From positions 9,746,017 through 9,810,016 of the forward strand of contig NC_088307.1 of the NCBI RefSeq assembly GCF_032854445.1: a stretch of DNA of 64,000 bases. The letters run 5' to 3'. The position numbers and the translations under genes were made by a program. Shown piece by piece: positions 60,701-64,000 of this stretch. The DNA is from Liolophura sinensis (taxonomy: Eukaryota; Mollusca; Polyplacophora; Chitonida; Chitonidae). Below the pieces are notes generated by a model. It ran no database searches, was not told the origin of the DNA, and saw only the letters and a program-made list of their open reading frames with translations. Every line of letters starts with the position of its first letter. Positions within the stretch are counted from its first letter, which is position 1.

Positions 60701-63319
60701 CGTATTTCACTGGTTACGTGTGACCATTTGCCAGCTATATCACACTGTGGTCACTACTCTAGTTTTACTCTCTGTGCTGTACGTCTTAATAATTTTATTC
60801 ATTTATATTATTATGTAATAATATACTCTTTTTCTGTCATCACTCTAAGAACATATACACATATTTAGTCACAGAGTGACGAGAAGCGAATATGATCAGT
60901 ACGCCAGCCTAATGCCATTGGAGATCAGTTTTCACTCTAAAGAGTGTATGCCATTGTGTCGCGTTTGCAAATGGTCATGGATTTAACGTATTGTTTAACA
61001 TTAGCGACCTTACTGAAGGAAAACTGGTAATCAACGTTTCGCATCCAAAAAAGTGACTCAGTTTAACAATACCAACCTTCTCGCGATTTTTATATATTGA
61101 GCTATGCCTGCTGTCTTAATTTTGTCAAAAAAATAACCTAGATAATCAGATTTTCAGATTTGAAGGAGCAATGAACCATTTTACAATTTCGTATACAAGT
61201 TGTACGTTTATCTATAAGAGAGCCTCTGAATTTTCATGAAAACAGCAACAACAATAACACCAACAAAATTCGCGCTGAATGGGTGCATGAGACTAAACAA
61301 TGATGAATTTAAATCAGTTAAACATAGATACTGATTCACTGCTTCGGTTGCAGCAGTACGTCAAAACCCTGGAGGAAGTAGTTTGAGAAAGAGGCCGGGT
61401 TTCATTGATAGCGTGTGGCATTTGCCAAAGATATATGTCGTCGCCGCTCTGCTTTTATTGAGCTATGCTCTAGTCTTTTATACATGGCGTTAAGCAATAA
61501 TCAAATAAATAAGTAAATGTAGTGTTTAGGCCTATTATTCTCTTCTGTTTCGTCATGCCAGTGAAATACTTTTTGTTAAAGTGTTATACACCAATAAATA
61601 AATGAATAAATACATAACTACACTTGTACATGTAAATAAATAAATAAATCGACTCACCTGTTGGTTCCGATTCGATCGCGGAGGAGCTGGAGTCGTTGTT
61701 GTTGTGGTCGTTGTTGTTGTGGTCGTTGTTGCTCTTGTTGTTGTTGCTCTTGTTGTTGTGGCTCTTGTTGTTGTGGCTCTTGTTGTTGTGGCTCTTTGCG
61801 TGGCCACTCTGTTCACGGTGCGTGACGCCCCTACAAACAACATCGGATTTACTCATGCAAGGAGGGTACAGGAAAAGTTTACAAATAATTGATGTTAGTC
61901 ATTGCCCGCTAATCAATTTAAATATCGATTCTTAAGGGCTCATGCTGGCTTCCTCGTGGGAAGTTCCGTCGGCAACCTACGGTTGGGCATGGGTTTTCCC
62001 CGGCTCTGTCCGATTTGCTCCCACCATAATGCTTGCCACCGTCGTATAAGTGAATATTCGTGAATAGGGCGTAAAACACCAATCAAATAAAAAATAAATT
62101 CTTAAGGGATATATAACATTTTGGTTTTTCAACATTTTGGTTTTTCTGACAGTAAGATGGATTTCAAAATGAGAATATTCCTTAAGTTCGGTATATACGA
62201 GAGCTTAAGACCCAATTCGATTGTTGTTTCGGGTCCTGTGGGCTCGTGCATGCCAAATTACGACAGGATTCAGTTGTATTTGGTCTCCAGTCGTTACTTG
62301 TATAGCTGTGAATCTTCAACTCCCGCGGTTATCACCTCTAGTGTATGCTAAGCTTTACAGAATGTGATTCCAATAAGTTGTTGATTTTTTTTTATTTGAT
62401 TGATCTTTAAAGCTGTTCTCTTGATTTTCGGAGATCTGCTGAGTAAATCATTCACTCTTCACAAAAGTGTCCGACAAGTTAACGGTCGAACATTTCCACG
62501 TATGTATGATGTAGGCCTACGGATTTGTTCAGTATGGAGAGCATAGAAGTATTATTGTCGCCAGATTCGCTACACGAAAGGCGAGCAGCTTGTGAAGCTA
62601 CAAACTCTGTGCCCAAGGGTGGGATTGAGTTCTCACCCGATCTGCTTCTTAGTTAGGAATGATGTTCAACGAGATCACCGTTATGTTCTCTGAGATCGGA
62701 TGATACTGGCATATGTCTTCCGAGGGCACACAATCTTGATTTTTGATTGGTTAATTAATAGAATGAATGATTGGTTGATTGATTGGCAGATTGATTGTGT
62801 GGACACACAGTTGCACATGTATCTATATATAGATTACACGGTGATTACTTTTGATTGATTGATTAATAGACGGGTTGATCGATTGATTGATTCATTCAAT
62901 CATCCTTTTTTTTGGATCATTAATTGATTTATTGGTTGATTGATTAACTGATCGAATTCTGTTATCACCACTGTACTTAAGTATTCGCAATTTTAAACTC
63001 TTCTCCAGACATATTGGGTTTATTTATTGATTTATTTATTTGATTGGTGTTTTATGTCGTACTCAAGAATATTTCACTTATACGACGGCGGCCAGCATTA
63101 TGGTGGGTGGAAACCGGGCAGAGCCCGGGGGAAACCCACGACCATCCGCAGGTTGCTGCCAGACCTTCCCACTTACGGACATATTGGGAATGTAAAGAAC
63201 AGAGGAATGCACATGAAGATAATTGATGACTTACTGATGCAAAGCTCAAAAGAGCGACATGGCGGATTGTTACAGCGAAGGTGGTAGACGCGGCAGGTCA
63301 GCCCGCGTGAACAGTTTCT
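54776..63319 (-). CDS. Large secreted-type multi-WAP-domain protein (five exons in window, 5' end missing)
   Basis: Minus-strand exons: 63319-63235 (85 nt), 61830-61658 (173), 59871-59827 (45), 59207-59120 (88) and 58286-54776 (3,511). All borders are AG/GT and the first four junction phases agree. Exons 1 and 4 each encode a C-x5-C-x6-C-x4-C-x5-C module (NCSRGLTC.., QCHEGEYC..). Exon 2 encodes a Thr-rich (ATTTR)n linker likely to be O-glycosylated. The last exon encodes about 22 whey-acidic-protein four-disulfide domains (pattern CP..C..C..D..C..KCC..GC..C). The last ten are in one clean frame (56398-54776); the domains between about 57840 and 56395 are split by around ten frame changes. WAP domains act as protease inhibitors or matrix proteins; perlwapin and lustrin A of abalone nacre carry them. 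No signal peptide is seen, because the 5' exons lie beyond the window. Confidence 0.88.
56395..57840 (-). other. Frameshift-rich segment of the WAP exon
   Basis: WAP half-motifs continue across frames. One domain runs GYCPVTPSSIRSF..CSGNT in one frame and KCCGNGCNARC in the next (near 56740). Another starts CPNFPSSFRVIRC and ends TSDDDCDGTRKCC (near 57110). A third has CPGDQKCCQDGCVSTC cut off from its start (near 57560). Either sequencing indels or decay of this part of the gene. Confidence 0.8.
58625..58834 (+). repeat. SINE-1 copy in WAP intron, head partly lost
   Basis: caatgacccaggaaccttcc to cacaaatcaaatgaataaa. Confidence 0.88.
59315..59405 (-). pseudogene. Copied WAP-exon fragment within a WAP-gene intron
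   Basis: Matches 56640-56725 of the large exon over ~85 bp (ggacaggagaccggtatgga versus ggacaggagcccggtctgga; gcaccgtcttgcgtgg versus gtaccgtcttacgtgg). It has no splice signals of its own. Confidence 0.75.
60287..60463 (-). repeat. SINE-1, 5'-truncated, in WAP intron
   Basis: tttatttatttatttgattg to cccatgtacggccggagagc. Confidence 0.9.
60540..60790 (+). repeat. Dispersed repeat C, copy 3
   Basis: gtgacgtctaataaattgca, taagccatggtgctaggggc, gaccgtatttcactggttac and ccagctatatcacact are shared with the other copies. A partial fourth copy lies at 61365-61500. Confidence 0.75.
61939..62097 (+). repeat. SINE-1, 5'-truncated, with target duplication
   Basis: ctcatgctggcttcctcgtg to caccaatcaaataaaaaata, flanked by attcttaaggg at 61928-61938 and 62098-62108. 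Confidence 0.92.
62109..63019. other. WAP intron sequence with (TTGA)n-like repeats
   Basis: ttgattgattgattga-like runs at 62755-62950; no exon was recognised here. Confidence 0.5.
63020..63180 (-). repeat. SINE-1, 5'-truncated, close to a WAP exon
   Basis: tttattgatttatttatttg to ccagaccttcccacttacgg. It ends 55 bases before the exon border at 63235. Confidence 0.9.
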
Positions 63320-64000
63320 CTGTGGGGAGAAAAGTAGACATAATAATCACGTAAGTTACCATATGTATTGTCTTACTTATTTATTTATTTCATTGGTTTG
63401 CAACGCCGTGCTCAAAATTTTTTCACTTATGTAACGTCAATCAGGTTTATAGGTGGAGAAAATCACAAAGTAAACCACCGATCTTCAACTTTTACCAGAA
63501 ATAAAAACAAACAAAACAAAACTAGCCAGAAAGTCGGGGCCAAACCAGCAAGTTCGTAAACGGTTATTTGGGGGCGTTCGGCTGACTGAGACTTCGAGTT
63601 TCGTTATTTGTATTTGCATGTAGGACCGTATAGGTAATAAAGCGGTTGCATTAATTTGTCGATCATTTGCCCTTCAAAATCCGTGTAATGGGGGACGTCC
63701 CCTAAACGCGCAAATTCCATCTGGGGTAACCTCCACTGACAGCATATAGTGAAAAGACCATGACAGTTACACGTGACCAAGAGTCACTCTTGGTTATATA
63801 CGAGTATATGTAGTGGTAAAATCAAAATGGTGGAGACATTTTGGTTGTACACATAGCTTATCGTCAACGGGTATAATCATACCTCAAACATTCAAACAGG
63901 AAACAAAAGCTGTCTTGACCTTAGGAGATTAGAAATCGACGTAACGTTACTGATAAATCAGCAAACTATTTCAGAAGTGTCATTTTTGCGTAAAAAGGCA
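63320..64000. other. WAP gene intron running off the window
   Basis: A SINE-like piece (63370-63480, with aaagtaaaccaccgatcttc) belongs to the divergent family. No further exon with a fitting phase was found. Confidence 0.5.

Overview
This is eukaryotic, AT-rich, intron-rich DNA from a metazoan, most likely a marine lophotrochozoan and probably a mollusc. The reasons are spliced genes with GT/AG introns, a TRIM gene with the animal exon plan, long secreted repeat proteins and multi-WAP proteins of the kind seen in molluscan matrices, and about 28 copies of a tRNA-derived SINE with an (AATA)n tail of the type common in molluscan genomes. The assembly is imperfect: 200 N at 10617-10816 sit between two near-identical ~600 bp blocks, and two coding regions carry many frame breaks.

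Layout: (1) 472-6103, + strand: last five coding exons of a 1-acylglycerol-3-phosphate acyltransferase (AGPAT1/2 type). (2) 6.1-15.9 kb: no protein gene; SINEs, a minisatellite, the assembly gap, and a heat-shock-type promoter pattern on the minus strand at 11.5 kb. (3) 15930-22865, +: a three-exon gene for a secreted ~1,205-residue protein, almost wholly a hexapeptide array (X-Y-Y-Y-S-S) in which nearly half the residues are tyrosine. Its first intron holds a 42-bp minisatellite and a Tc1 transposon inserted inside a SINE. (4) 25.8-26.5 kb: a frame-broken C-type lectin-like gene. (5) 35665-28636, -: a complete six-exon TRIM gene (RING, two B-boxes, coiled coil, SPRY) of 596 aa. (6) 36-45 kb: SINEs, minisatellites and unidentified dispersed repeats. 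(7) 46358-45351, -: an uninterrupted TauD/TfdA-type Fe(II)/2-oxoglutarate dioxygenase. (8) 47-54 kb: SINEs and a foldback element, no gene seen. (9) 63319-54776, -: at least five exons of a large secreted-type protein with two five-cysteine modules, a Thr-rich linker and about 22 WAP domains.

The genes do not form a pathway. The tyrosine-rich protein and the multi-WAP protein both look extracellular and would suit a matrix, cuticle, shell or adhesive tissue; that shared setting is inference. The best candidate for something undescribed is the tyrosine-rich protein. Second come the two tandem arrays in the last TRIM intron, which appear to have grown from the splice donor and splice acceptor that flank that intron.
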